Under the pieces are notes generated by a model that saw nothing but the letters and a program-made list of their open reading frames with translations, ran no database searches and was not told where the DNA came from. A DNA stretch of 64,000 bases, from positions 1 through 64,000 of the forward strand of contig JAFZIY010000007.1 in NCBI GenBank assembly GCA_017554105.1. Reading direction: 5' to 3'. Origin of the DNA: Prevotella sp. (GTDB lineage: Bacteria; Bacteroidota; Bacteroidia; Bacteroidales; Bacteroidaceae). This document shows, piece by piece, positions 41,778-51,683 of the stretch (the first letter of the stretch is position 1; each line of letters starts with the position of its first letter). The position numbers and the translations under genes are program-made.

Positions 41778-43697
41778 ATGGCGCAACTCACCGATTTCCT
41801 TCCTACTACCAAGAAAGAAATGCAACTCCTGGGGTGGGAAGTTGCCGACGTAATACTGTTCTCTGGCGATGCCTATGTCGACCATCCCTCGTTCGGGGCA
41901 GCTGTCATAGGGCGCGTGCTACAGAGCAAGGGGTATCGTGTGGCTATCGTACCACAACCCGACTGGCACGGTGACTTCCGCGACTTCAAGAAACTGGGGC
42001 GACCCCGACTCTTCTTTGGCATTTCGCCAGGATGTATGGACTCTATGGTGAACAAGTATACTGCCAATAGAAGACTGCGTTCTGAGGATGCTTACAGTCC
42101 TGACGGACGGCACGACTGCCGACCAGAATATCCCACCATCGTTTACACAAAGATTCTGAAAAGCCTGTTTCCTGATGTTCCTGTTATTCTTGGAGGCATC
42201 GAGGCTTCGATGAGACGACTCACCCATTACGACTACTGGCAAGACAGACTCCGCCCATGCATATTGTGCGACAGCGGAGGCGACCTGCTGAGTTACGGCA
42301 TGGGCGAGAAGACTATTGTGCGTATTGCCGAGAGACTTGATGCCGGCATGAGTATTGATGATATGTACGACCTGCCTCAGACGGTTTTCCTAACGACAAA
42401 AGAGAATATTCCAGGAGGCATCGGCGACAACGACATAGTGCTTCATTCCCACGAGGAGTGCCTGCAAAACAAGAAGGCAGAGGCAGAGAACTACCGCCAT
42501 ATAGAAGAGGAGTCGAACAAGATGCACGCCCAACGGCTTATACAAAAGGTGGGGAACAAGTATGCCGTAGTGAATCCTCCCTATCCACCTATGACCACAG
42601 AGGAACTGGATGCCTCTTTCGACCTTCCCTACACCCGTCTGCCGCATCCCAAGTACAAGGATAAGCGAATACCAGCCTACGAGATGATAAAGCATTCCGT
42701 GAACCTTCATCGCGGATGTTTCGGAGGCTGCGCCTTCTGCACCATATCTGCACATCAGGGTAAGTTCGTCGTGTGCCGCTCCAAGAAGAGCATCATGAAC
42801 GAAGTGAAGGAAGTAGTTAAGTTGCCTGACTTCAAGGGATATCTCTCCGACCTCGGCGGACCATCTGCCAATATGTACGGCATGCATGGCAAGAACATAA
42901 ATGCCTGCGAGAAGTGCAAGCGACCATCGTGCATACATCCTGCCATCTGTCCTAACCTCAACACCGACCACTCACGCCTGCTCGACATCTATCATGCCGT
43001 AGACGCCCTGCCTGAAGTCAAGAAGAGTTTCATCGGCAGTGGAGTGCGCTACGACCTTCTGCTGCATGTGTCGAAAGACGAGAAGAGCAACGAGGCCGCG
43101 CGACAATATACCCGCGAACTTATCTGCAAACATGTCAGCGGCCGTCTAAAGGTGGCTCCAGAGCATACCTGCGATGAGGTGCTGCGACTGATGCGCAAGC
43201 CAAGTTTCAAGTTGTTCGAGCAGTTCAAGCGCGTATTCGACAAGATAAACCGTGAGGAAAACATGAGACAGCAACTGATACCTTATTTCATCAGTTCGCA
43301 TCCAGGATGCCGCGAGGAACACATGGCGGAACTTGCTGTACTGACAAAGCGAATGGACTTTCATCTCGAGCAAGTGCAGGACTTCACTCCGACGCCAATG
43401 ACCATCGCGACAGAGACTTGGTACACAGGATACGACCCCTACACATTGGAGCCCGTTTTCAGCGCCAAGACCCAGCGCGAGAAACTTGCTCAGCGTCAGT
43501 TCTTCTTCTGGTACAAACCCGAAGAGAGAAGAGCCATAGAACAGGAACTGAGACGTATCGGACGACAAGACCTCATCAGGCAACTGTATCCTCAGCCTGC
43601 AGGCAACTACCAGCCAAGAGAAAGGAAACGTCAAGAAAGGGACGAGAGAAATCGTGGCAACCGCAGGAACCGGGACGGCAGGCAACGGAGACGATAG
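41778..43697 (+). CDS. ygiQ: YgiQ-family radical SAM protein
   Basis: 639 residues. A UPF0313 N-terminal domain leads into the radical SAM cluster-binding motif HRGCFGGCAFCT (CxxxCxxC, about residues 313-324), then the usual TIM-barrel and a highly basic C-terminus (RERKRQERDERNRGNRRNRDGR). The function of the family is not established. It closes the operon that starts at 37911. Confidence 0.9.
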   Translation: MAQLTDFLPTTKKEMQLLGWEVADVILFSGDAYVDHPSFGAAVIGRVLQSKGYRVAIVPQPDWHGDFRDFKKLGRPRLFFGISPGCMDSMVNKYTANRRLRSEDAYSPDGRHDCRPEYPTIVYTKILKSLFPDVPVILGGIEASMRRLTHYDYWQDRLRPCILCDSGGDLLSYGMGEKTIVRIAERLDAGMSIDDMYDLPQTVFLTTKENIPGGIGDNDIVLHSHEECLQNKKAEAENYRHIEEESNKMHAQRLIQKVGNKYAVVNPPYPPMTTEELDASFDLPYTRLPHPKYKDKRIPAYEMIKHSVNLHRGCFGGCAFCTISAHQGKFVVCRSKKSIMNEVKEVVKLPDFKGYLSDLGGPSANMYGMHGKNINACEKCKRPSCIHPAICPNLNTDHSRLLDIYHAVDALPEVKKSFIGSGVRYDLLLHVSKDEKSNEAARQYTRELICKHVSGRLKVAPEHTCDEVLRLMRKPSFKLFEQFKRVFDKINREENMRQQLIPYFISSHPGCREEHMAELAVLTKRMDFHLEQVQDFTPTPMTIATETWYTGYDPYTLEPVFSAKTQREKLAQRQFFFWYKPEERRAIEQELRRIGRQDLIRQLYPQPAGNYQPRERKRQERDERNRGNRRNRDGRQRRR

Positions 43698-43728
43698 ATA
43701 TCAATATCTTATATTATATTGGATTTTG

Positions 43729-44784
43729 TCAACGTACCACTATCGTCTTGAACCAGTCACTTAAGACACCAGCATACTGATTCTGGGAATCGCTAACCAG
43801 CACAATAACCTGAGAACCATCGTCGAGACGCGGACCAAGACACATTCCCTCGTAGTTGGCAAATGAATAGTTGAGCAGCGAAAGACTTGTACGCCACTTG
43901 CAAACAAGATGCTTATGCACAAATGGGGAATTGTCATTCAGAGGTTCGCTGACAGGAACCTGAGCCTCTTTTCTTATGTCAACAGCATAGATTTTCATTA
44001 TCGAGAACGCTCCAAGATAATCTGAAGGGATATGCACCTCACGCTCCAGCACGAGCAGCCTGTCCTTTCCGAGAGCAGTAATCGCGCTGACACCTTTTAG
44101 GAAAGTCTTTAATTCTACTTTCTTCTCTGCCACATCCATCTTGTAGGCATACTGTCGCATATTACCATTGAGATCGGTACTTATAAGTCGCAACCGCTGC
44201 TCCACCCCATTGTCGACCGTTGCCATCTCACCATCTCCTTCGAGAGGACATTCGGTAGTTGTCCAGAACACGTTACTCTCGACGTCATAGGCCAGCGACT
44301 CCAGTCCTCTGTTGGCATGTGTCTTCCCCCTTAGGTCGCCGAAGTTGAGCCGTCTTCCAGTTTCCGATAATACGCCATCATTTCCCAGTTTATCGATAGC
44401 AAACTCCTTCACCTCATTGTCTTCCTCGCCGACAATGAAAAAAGACTTCGACTCTGCGCGAAGCACTATGTCCTCATAGTCACGGTTTTTCTCACCCGTA
44501 GGTAAAGAATAAACACGGTTTGCATTTCTAATGTCACCCGTCTTAGAGTCAATATCCATTCTCACGAATACCACCTCGCCGCTCTTCCCTTTGTCGCTTA
44601 CAAGCGCATAAAGGTCGCCGTCCAAGTTTACTATACCACTATAGTTGCCCGCAGGTATCGCCGTTCCGAAGTCATGAGCACCATTCTCACGCACCAGCAC
44701 CACACTGTCCTTATCCTCAGCCATTACCGTCAAAGTGACCAGCGCCAGCATCAGCGTGCATATTATTTTGCTTGTTATTTTCAT
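43729..44784 (-). CDS. Periplasmic esterase-like/phytase-like beta-propeller protein
   Basis: About 351 residues from ATG 44784; signal peptide MKITSKIICTLMLALVTLTV. The body has the pattern of the PF13449-type 'esterase-like activity of phytase' domain (NYSGIVNLDGDLYALVSDKG, RDYEDIVLR, FANYEGMCLGPRL, the Asp/Glu-Gly clusters around metal). Substrate unknown. The promoter at 44815-44847 overlaps the extended frame's upstream start (44817), which supports the later ATG. Confidence 0.75.
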   Translation of the reverse strand: MKITSKIICTLMLALVTLTVMAEDKDSVVLVRENGAHDFGTAIPAGNYSGIVNLDGDLYALVSDKGKSGEVVFVRMDIDSKTGDIRNANRVYSLPTGEKNRDYEDIVLRAESKSFFIVGEEDNEVKEFAIDKLGNDGVLSETGRRLNFGDLRGKTHANRGLESLAYDVESNVFWTTTECPLEGDGEMATVDNGVEQRLRLISTDLNGNMRQYAYKMDVAEKKVELKTFLKGVSAITALGKDRLLVLEREVHIPSDYLGAFSIMKIYAVDIRKEAQVPVSEPLNDNSPFVHKHLVCKWRTSLSLLNYSFANYEGMCLGPRLDDGSQVIVLVSDSQNQYAGVLSDWFKTIVVR

Positions 44785-44814
44785 TTCGTAACAATATATG
44801 TAGTTTTTCGGGTG

Positions 44815-44847
44815 CAAAGATACGAAAACTAACTGCTATAATGCAAA
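44815..44847 (-). promoter_or_regulatory. Promoter of the phytase-like gene
   Basis: TTTG (44844-44847), 21 bp, TATCTTTG (44815-44822) on the minus strand. Confidence 0.7.
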
Positions 44848-44991
44848 AGCATTTGGAAGAAAATCACTTTTTTCTTGTCACAGGAATAGCATCTGACATC
44901 TTCAGAAACGGCAAGTGAGACGGTCAGGAGACACTTCTTGTCATACGACAAAATTTCAGTCAAAAAGCGTAAAAAATGTTATGGCATGATG

Positions 44992-45019
44992 TTTGTATCG
45001 TATTAATTGTGTAATTTTG
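44992..45019 (+). promoter_or_regulatory. Promoter of clpC
   Basis: TTTG (44992-44995), 16 bp, TAATTTTG (45012-45019); spacing is short by 3-4 bp compared with the best promoters here. Confidence 0.55.
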
Positions 45020-45052
45020 TACCGATAAATAATATAGAAAGGAAAAAAGATT

Positions 45053-47548
45053 ATGGCCAACAGAAGCCAAATGTCACCCAAAGTGTCCGAAATACTCGCC
45101 TTCAGCAAGGAGGAGGCAATGAGACTGGCGAGCAGAGCGGTGGGTCCTGAGCATATGATGCTCGGCATCCTCAGGGGGAAGAACAGCCCCGTGAAGGATT
45201 TCCTCACCATCATGGACATTGACATGGATAACATGAAAGAGTCGCTCGAGGAGAAGATTCACCAAGACGACTACGAGAAAGTGCTGGCATCGTCAGACCT
45301 TTACCTCAACGAGCAGGCAAGCAACATACTGAAACTTGCTGTGCTCGAGGCACGCGTGCAGCACATGCAGATTGTAGATGAGCAGCACCTGCTGCTGGCA
45401 ATGCTTCACGACCAAACAGGAAACGGCGTGAAGAGCATACTGGAGGATAACAATATGACCTACAAAGACGCTTTGGCATACTTCCAAAAGAAGGAGAGCC
45501 AGACAAAAGACGGTATCGACTTCCCCGAGGAAGACGAGGAAGAGGGCGTTGTACCAACCGGCTCTAACGACGAGAAGCATACGGCAAGTCAGACACAGAC
45601 GAAGAAGACAGGGGGCAAGACTCCTGTCATCGACGCCTTTGCAACCGACCTCACGCAAGCAGCACGAGACGGAAAACTCGACCCTGTTGTTGGACGCTCG
45701 AAGGAAATGCAGCGCGTGGTAGAGATACTATGTAGAAGGAAAAAGAACAACCCCATTCTCATCGGAGAACCTGGAGTTGGAAAGAGCGCTATCGTGGAAG
45801 GACTGGCGCAGATGATAGCCAAGCGACAGACATCACCCGTGCTGTTCGGAAAACGACTCGTCAACCTCGATATGACTGGAATGGTGGCAGGAACAAAGTA
45901 CAGAGGACAGTTCGAAGAGCGCATCAAGGCTCTCTTGAAAGAACTGGAGCAAAACCCTGATATCATTGTATTTATAGACGAGATACACACCCTCATAGGT
46001 GCTGGTGGTGCAGCAGGCGCAATGGATGCGGCAAACATCATGAAGCCAGCATTGGCAAGAGGCACCATACAATGCATCGGAGCGACTACTCTTGACGAGT
46101 ATCGCAACTCTATAGAGAAAGACGGAGCCTTGGAACGCAGGTTCCAGAAAGTGCTCGTAGAGCCTACAACGGCCGAGGAAACTCTCGAAATACTGCACAA
46201 CATCAAAGAGCGCTACGAGGAGCACCACAACGTGACATATACCGACGAGGCGCTGACAGCGTGTGTCAAACTGACAGAACGCTACATCACAGACCGTGCC
46301 TTCCCTGATAAGGCTATCGACGCGATGGACGAGGTGGGCTCAAGAGTACACCTGCAGCATGCCGAAGTGCCTGAGGTTATCGTCAAACTGCAGAAGCAGA
46401 TTGAGGAGATGAACGAGAAGAAGCACACGGCTGTGAAGAGGCAGAACTTCGAAATGGCCATCAGTTGTCGCGACGAGCAGACCAGGCTGGAGCAGGAACT
46501 GGAACGACAGAATCGTCTCTGGACAGAGGGAAGCAAGGAAAGCCGCGAGACCGTTACGGAGGAAGCCGTTGCTGATGTGGTATCTATGACATCAGGAGTG
46601 CCCGTACAACGTATGGCTGAGTCGGAAGGCTCACGACTGAGCCGCATGGCCGACGAACTGAAGGCAAGCGTGGTGGCACAGGACAAGGCGATAGAGAAGA
46701 TGGTAAAGGCCATACAGCGCAACCGCGTGGGACTGAAAGAGCCCAACCACCCCATCGGAGCATTCATGTTCCTTGGTCCTACAGGAGTGGGAAAGACATA
46801 CCTCGCAAAGAAACTCGCTGAGCAGATGTTCGGCTCGGAAGATGCGCTGATACGTATCGACATGAGCGAATACTCCGAGAGTTTCAACACTTCACGCCTC
46901 GTGGGAGCACCTCCGGGATACGTAGGTTATGAGGAAGGCGGACAACTGACTGAGAAAGTACGCCGTAAGCCATACTCCATCGTGCTACTCGACGAGATTG
47001 AGAAGGCACACGGCAACGTCTTCAACATGATGCTTCAGGTGCTTGACGAGGGAAGACTGACCGACGGTAACGGACGACTCATCGACTTCCGCAACACAGT
47101 TATCATAATGACCAGCAATGCTGGAACAAGACAACTGAAAGAGTTCGGCAGGGGTGTGGGATTCAATGCCGGAGGCACAGGACTGGCTATGGACGAGAAG
47201 GACAAGGAATATGCTCGCAGCATCATCCAGAAGAGCCTGTCGAAGCAGTTCTCTCCTGAGTTCCTCAACCGTCTCGACGAGATAATCACCTTCGACCAAC
47301 TCGACCTCAACGCGATAAAGAAGATTATTGACATCGAACTGCGCGGACTCTACAAGCGAGTGGAAGACCTCGGATACCATCTCGAGATCTCAGACGCCAA
47401 GAAAGAGGAGGTGGCAGAAAAGGGATACGACGTGCAATATGGAGCACGCCCCCTGAAAAGGGCTATCCAGAACCACATCGAGGACGTGGTATGCGAGAAG
47501 ATTCTTTCAGGCGAACTGAAGCAGGGCGACACGATAAAGATTGAATAA
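45053..47548 (+). CDS. clpC: Clp protease ATP-binding subunit ClpC
   Basis: 831 residues. The N-terminal Clp repeat (about 1-150), first AAA+ module with GEPGVGKSAI, a UVR-type middle domain (VKRQNFEMAISCRDEQTRLEQEL), then a second AAA+ module with GPTGVGKTYL. This layout marks ClpC (short middle domain) rather than ClpB. It unfolds proteins for ClpP and with adaptors removes misfolded or regulatory proteins. It is followed after 6 bp by the symporter gene. Confidence 0.9.
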   Translation: MANRSQMSPKVSEILAFSKEEAMRLASRAVGPEHMMLGILRGKNSPVKDFLTIMDIDMDNMKESLEEKIHQDDYEKVLASSDLYLNEQASNILKLAVLEARVQHMQIVDEQHLLLAMLHDQTGNGVKSILEDNNMTYKDALAYFQKKESQTKDGIDFPEEDEEEGVVPTGSNDEKHTASQTQTKKTGGKTPVIDAFATDLTQAARDGKLDPVVGRSKEMQRVVEILCRRKKNNPILIGEPGVGKSAIVEGLAQMIAKRQTSPVLFGKRLVNLDMTGMVAGTKYRGQFEERIKALLKELEQNPDIIVFIDEIHTLIGAGGAAGAMDAANIMKPALARGTIQCIGATTLDEYRNSIEKDGALERRFQKVLVEPTTAEETLEILHNIKERYEEHHNVTYTDEALTACVKLTERYITDRAFPDKAIDAMDEVGSRVHLQHAEVPEVIVKLQKQIEEMNEKKHTAVKRQNFEMAISCRDEQTRLEQELERQNRLWTEGSKESRETVTEEAVADVVSMTSGVPVQRMAESEGSRLSRMADELKASVVAQDKAIEKMVKAIQRNRVGLKEPNHPIGAFMFLGPTGVGKTYLAKKLAEQMFGSEDALIRIDMSEYSESFNTSRLVGAPPGYVGYEEGGQLTEKVRRKPYSIVLLDEIEKAHGNVFNMMLQVLDEGRLTDGNGRLIDFRNTVIIMTSNAGTRQLKEFGRGVGFNAGGTGLAMDEKDKEYARSIIQKSLSKQFSPEFLNRLDEIITFDQLDLNAIKKIIDIELRGLYKRVEDLGYHLEISDAKKEEVAEKGYDVQYGARPLKRAIQNHIEDVVCEKILSGELKQGDTIKIE

Positions 47549-47554
47549 CAGCAG

Positions 47555-48931
47555 ATGAGTTATATCAATGACTTCTTCTCTCAACTAAGCGGATTATTAT
47601 GGGGATGGCCCATGATAATCCTCTTGCTTGGTACGCATATCTTCCTCACCATAAGGCTGAAATTCCCACAGAGGCATATTATGAAGGCCGTGAAACTAAG
47701 CCTGAAACCTGACAAAGGCTCGAAAGGTGACGTTTCGCAGTTCGGCGCACTTGCCACAGCACTTGCAGCAACCATAGGCACAGGCAACATCGTGGGAGTG
47801 GCTACGGCTGTGGCCTTAGGAGGACCAGGGGCTGTGATGTGGTGCTGGCTTACAGGACTCTTCGGAATATCCACGAAATATGCCGAGGGACTGTTGGCCG
47901 TGAAATATCGTGAGCGAACACCAGAGGGAAGAATGCTAGGCGGTCCTATGTATGCTTTGGAAAAGGGCATGCATTGCAAATGGCTGGCCGTACTCTTCGC
48001 ACTATTCACCGCCGTTGCCGCCTTCGGAATAGGCAACACCGTGCAAGCCAACGCAATAGCGACCTTGACTCAAGAGACCTACAACATCTCGCCAGTCATC
48101 GTGGGCATAGTCCTGGCGGCGCTCATCGCAGCAGTGATCCTCGGTGGCATTAAGAGCATCGCCAAAGTATGCATAGCACTCGTGCCTTTCATGGCTGTAC
48201 TCTACATAATAGGCTGCATCGTGATTCTCGTCATCAATGGCGAATATGTGTGGCCAGCCATCAAACTGATTGCGTCGTCGGCATTCACCAGTCAGGCCGC
48301 CGGCGGTGGTTTTGCAGGAAGCACCATAATGCTTGCGGCACGCTATGGTATTGCCCGAGGACTGTTCTCCAACGAGAGCGGAATGGGAAGCGCACCTATT
48401 GTAGCGTCTGCAGCACAAACACGCAACCCTGTCAGACAGGCACTCGTGTCATCGTCCGGCACATTCTGGGATACTGTGGTGATTTGCGCCCTGACAGGAA
48501 TAGTGATCGTCAGCAGCGTCATAGCCTACCCGGACATCAGTCACGAGAATGGAGCGACGCTCACGAAGATGGCATTCTCTAAGATACCATACATCGGAGC
48601 ACCCTTGCTCACGTTCGGACTATTGACCTTCGCATTTAGCACCATACTCGGATGGGAACTCTATGGAGAACGCGCCGTAGAATACCTGAAAGGAAGGAAA
48701 TGGACAAGATACTATCGCATACTCTATATTGCAGCAGTCTTCATCGGCAGCGTGATGAACCTTACCGTAGTGTGGAACATTGCCGACTGCATGAACGCAC
48801 TGATGGCTGTGCCCAATCTTATATCTCTGCTTTTCCTTAGCGGAGTGCTTGTGTCTGAGACGCGCAAGTATCTTTGGGAAAAGCAACTTGACCAAGATAT
48901 GGAGAATGACGAAATGACAGGAATGGTATAA
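47555..48931 (+). CDS. Alanine/glycine:cation symporter (AGCS family)
   Basis: 458 residues, about 10 membrane helices. Conserved blocks GALATALAATIGTGNIVGVATAVALGG and FSNESGMGSAPIVAS define the family, which imports alanine or glycine with sodium or protons. Six bp after clpC, so probably co-transcribed, though a functional link is unclear. Confidence 0.92.
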   Translation: MSYINDFFSQLSGLLWGWPMIILLLGTHIFLTIRLKFPQRHIMKAVKLSLKPDKGSKGDVSQFGALATALAATIGTGNIVGVATAVALGGPGAVMWCWLTGLFGISTKYAEGLLAVKYRERTPEGRMLGGPMYALEKGMHCKWLAVLFALFTAVAAFGIGNTVQANAIATLTQETYNISPVIVGIVLAALIAAVILGGIKSIAKVCIALVPFMAVLYIIGCIVILVINGEYVWPAIKLIASSAFTSQAAGGGFAGSTIMLAARYGIARGLFSNESGMGSAPIVASAAQTRNPVRQALVSSSGTFWDTVVICALTGIVIVSSVIAYPDISHENGATLTKMAFSKIPYIGAPLLTFGLLTFAFSTILGWELYGERAVEYLKGRKWTRYYRILYIAAVFIGSVMNLTVVWNIADCMNALMAVPNLISLLFLSGVLVSETRKYLWEKQLDQDMENDEMTGMV

Positions 48932-48987
48932 ATATTAAAAATATTTAAATTTATCAATCCCGAAGTACAACCAAAGGATTTTTTTCT

Positions 48988-48995
48988 TAATTTTG
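48988..48995 (+). promoter_or_regulatory. -7 element of rpoD
   Basis: TAATTTTG, about 70 bp before the rpoD start. The -33 element is not obvious. Confidence 0.4.
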
Positions 48996-49066
48996 CAACG
49001 TTTTAGCGCTTTGAAGCAGATATTTATTTGATTGTCAACAAGTTACATATTTTTAAGGGATAAAAG

Positions 49067-49939
49067 ATGAGACAACTGAAGATTCAGAAAAGTATTACTA
49101 ACCGTTCTAGCGAGGCACTCGACAAGTATCTCGTTGAGATTGGACGTGCACCACTTATTTCCATTGACGAGGAAATAGAACTTGCACAGAAAATCAAAAA
49201 GGGCGGTCGCGAAGGCGAAAGAGCAAAGGACAAACTGGTTACTGCCAATTTGCGCTTTGTCGTTTCTGTCGCTAAGCAATACCAACACCAGGGACTGACA
49301 CTAACTGACCTTATCGACGAGGGTAACATCGGCCTTATCAAGGCTGCACAGAAATTTGACGAGACACGTGGATTCAAGTTCATCTCCTATGCCGTATGGT
49401 GGATCAGGCAGAGCATCCTGCAAGCAATTGCAGAACAAAGCCGCATCGTAAGGCTACCTCTGAATCAGGTGGGTTCGCTGAGCAAAATCAACCACGAGAT
49501 TAACAGGTTCGAACAGCAAAACCAGCGCCATCCTTCAGTAAACGAACTCGCTGACAAGACAAACATCGACGAGGAGAAAATAGCACAAAGCCTTGCTGCT
49601 GACGGTCATCACGTGAGCATCGACGCACCGTTCCAGGATGGTGAGGACAATTGTATGCTCGATGTTATGGCAAGTGGCGACGACAGCCGTACCGACCGTA
49701 ATGTAGACCACGAGTCAATGGCTCAGGAACTTGACACCGTACTTAATAAGGTGCTGAAAGAGAGGGAGATTACCATCATTCGCGAGTGCTTCGGCATTGG
49801 ACGTCCAGAGAAAGGTCTCGAGGAGATTGGCGACCAACTGGGGCTCACCCGTGAGCGCGTGCGCCAGATTCGCGAGAAAAGCATCGCAAAACTTCGCGAC
49901 AGCGGCAATGCAAAAATACTTATGAAGTATCTGGGTTAA
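49067..49939 (+). CDS. rpoD: Primary sigma factor of Bacteroidota type
   Basis: 290 residues, the short sigma-A of this phylum without region 1.1. Region 2 includes NLRFVVSVAKQYQHQGLTLTDLI and GFKFISYAVWWIRQSI; region 3 RLPLNQV; region 4 ends with GLTRERVRQIREKSIAKLR. It directs RNA polymerase to the TTTG/TAnnTTTG promoters seen throughout this window. The gene is followed by a strong terminator. Confidence 0.95.
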   Translation: MRQLKIQKSITNRSSEALDKYLVEIGRAPLISIDEEIELAQKIKKGGREGERAKDKLVTANLRFVVSVAKQYQHQGLTLTDLIDEGNIGLIKAAQKFDETRGFKFISYAVWWIRQSILQAIAEQSRIVRLPLNQVGSLSKINHEINRFEQQNQRHPSVNELADKTNIDEEKIAQSLAADGHHVSIDAPFQDGEDNCMLDVMASGDDSRTDRNVDHESMAQELDTVLNKVLKEREITIIRECFGIGRPEKGLEEIGDQLGLTRERVRQIREKSIAKLRDSGNAKILMKYLG

Positions 49940-49964
49940 AAGGGAATTATTCCCGAAAACAAAT

Positions 49965-50000
49965 AAAAGGCTGCAACTCTTTCTAAGTGCAGCCTTTTTT
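49965..50000 (+). terminator. rpoD terminator
   Basis: AAAAGGCTGCA (49965-49975) and TGCAGCCTTTTTT (49988-50000), an 8-11-bp stem with T-run. Confidence 0.9.
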
Positions 50001-50009
50001 CGTTGTCTA

Positions 50010-50062
50010 TATTTTCCTAACGGGGAATTCTGAAAAGGGCTTTTGTTGACTTGTTGACTTTT
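50010..50062. repeat. Left arm of a ~50-bp inverted repeat bounding the Fic islet
   Basis: Reads TTTTCCTAACGGGGAATTC, then GAAAAGGGCTTTTGTTGACT and a second TTGTTGACT. It matches the reverse complement of 51684-51740 with a few mismatches. The tail has two GTTGACTT units; the right arm has three. Confidence 0.8.
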
Positions 50063-50501
50063 CCATAGAAAAAAAGCATCTTCACACTTGTATTCCTCAA
50101 GTGCAAAAATACAAAAAAAAACCACTCTTAAGAAAAGAATGGGAAGAAAATTTTCAATAAAAAAATCACAGTAAGCAGTAAGCTGTAAGCAGTAAACTCC
50201 TCGCTCGGCTATGCCGCTTTCTTGCGCTCCGTTCTTGCTTTGGCAAGCGAACAAGTTCGAGCGGGTGCTCAGGCGCTTCGCGGAGGTCTTGCAAAGAACA
50301 TTTGCCCTTTTCTCTACCACTGAATTATAGTAGGGAACGAGTTGACTACGGAATCGCACCATACAACCAAACAAAAACCCCTCAACTTCCACAATAAAAA
50401 ACCACTCAACTTCCACAATAAATAAGGAAAAAATGCTTGGTTCTCAAGAAAAACCATTATCTTTGCAGCTGAAGGATGGACTCTTTTAGTGATCCTCTTG
50501 A
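50063..50501. other. Noncoding part of the Fic islet
   Basis: About 440 bp without a gene. It has imperfect CAGTAAGC repeats (about 50170-50200), a tandem pair CTCAACTTCCACAATAAA (50383-50424) and a TATCTTTG -7 element (50458-50465), which could drive the fic gene. Confidence 0.5.
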
Positions 50502-50630
50502 TGTGGGAATAGAATTACTCGCCTCGACTCTCTCAAATCCAAGGTTGACAGTCTCCAAGAGAACTTCGACAAGATTTCTCAGGAGTGCGAAGCATTGAAA
50601 CAAGCAATATTACGACAAGTCTTTGAATAA
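50502..50630 (+). pseudogene. 3' remnant of hsdS (type I restriction specificity subunit)
   Basis: In frame with the stop at 50628-50630 these 43 codons read LDSLKSKVDSLQENFDKI and then CEALKQAILRQVFE. This is the C-terminal coiled-coil segment found at the end of HsdS proteins in Bacteroidota. The stop overlaps the ATG of the fic gene (TAATG). The rest of hsdS is absent. Confidence 0.65.
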
Positions 50631-51496
50631 TGAACAAAAAGTCGATACGATTCTACAAAGACCACGAGGTCAGGGCTGTGTGGGATGAAGAAAAGTCCAC
50701 ATGGTGGTTTTCTATTGTGGATATCGTTGGGGCCATTACCGATAGTCCCAATCCTCGAAAGTACTGGAGTGTGCTGAAGTCCCGACTTAAAAAGGCAGGG
50801 AATGAGTTGACTACACGTTGTAGTCAACTGAAAATGACAGCTGCTGACGGTAAACGTTATGCCACAGACTGCTTTTCACAAGATGATATCATCCAGTTAG
50901 TGAGAGTCATTCCGAGCAAAAAGACAGAAGACTTCCTCGACTGGTTTGTCTATAGCGACAACACCATCGACGGCCAGAGCAAGAAGAAAGCTTATACACT
51001 CATGGAGAGTGGGCTGCTTGACACGCTGAAGCCAGGCACCGTGAAGTGTCTGCAACAGATTCATGCTTTTCTCTTCGGTGGCCTTTACGACTTTGCAGGA
51101 AAGATACGCACGAAGACCATTTGGAAGGATGGCACGCTGTTTTGCCGAGCAGAATATCTAATGAAGAATTTGGCTATCATCGAGGCTATGCCAGAGACGA
51201 CTTTTGATGAGATAGCAAATAAATACGTAGAGATGAACGTGGCACATCCCTTTATGGAAGGAAATGGCCGCTCAACACGCATTTGGTTGGACCAGATTTT
51301 CAAGAAACGCTTAGGATTATGTGTGGATTGGAGCAAGATAGACAAAAAGAAATACTTGGCAGCCATGCAACAGAGCACAACGGATGCTACTGCCATTAAA
51401 GCGTTGCTGAAGCAGGCTCTGACAGACCGCATCGATGACCGCGAAATCTTTATGAAGGGTATCGACTATTCTTACTATTACGAACAAAACGATTAA
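50630..51496 (+). CDS. BRO-N domain fused to a Fic domain
   Basis: 288 residues. The N-terminal ~110 residues are a BRO-N/prophage antirepressor-like domain (WWFSIVDIVGAITDSPNPRKYW, FSQDDIIQLVRVIPS). The C-terminal half is a Fic domain with the catalytic motif HPFMEGNGRSTR (about 204-215, HPFxxGNGR), preceded by GGLYDFAGKIRT. Fic proteins transfer AMP or related groups to target proteins. In Bacteroidota such genes often sit between hsdS and hsdR of type I restriction operons; here remnants of both genes flank it on the islet. Intact and probably expressed. Confidence 0.85.
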   Translation: MNKKSIRFYKDHEVRAVWDEEKSTWWFSIVDIVGAITDSPNPRKYWSVLKSRLKKAGNELTTRCSQLKMTAADGKRYATDCFSQDDIIQLVRVIPSKKTEDFLDWFVYSDNTIDGQSKKKAYTLMESGLLDTLKPGTVKCLQQIHAFLFGGLYDFAGKIRTKTIWKDGTLFCRAEYLMKNLAIIEAMPETTFDEIANKYVEMNVAHPFMEGNGRSTRIWLDQIFKKRLGLCVDWSKIDKKKYLAAMQQSTTDATAIKALLKQALTDRIDDREIFMKGIDYSYYYEQND

Positions 51497-51574
51497 GCGA
51501 GTGCAGAGTGGTGCTCGCATCAGCTATGCCGAGCGTGAGGTTTGTCGAATGATAATTCAACAGGAGGATTGATT

Positions 51575-51670
51575 GTGAACGAAGCGCAGACACGATTTAA
51601 CAAGATAGACCCTAAACTAAGGGATGCTGGCTGGGAATATATCTTATCGCATTACAAACCAAACCTATGA
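51575..51670 (+). pseudogene. 5' remnant of hsdR (type I restriction endonuclease subunit)
   Basis: GTG start at 51575 preceded by AGGAGG (51562-51567). Residues 2-20 read NEAQTRFNKIDPKLRDAGW, the typical N-terminus of HsdR in this phylum, followed by about 11 residues and a stop at 51668. The gene is cut just before the right inverted-repeat arm. Confidence 0.65.
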
Positions 51671-51683
51671 AGAGGTCGACGAA

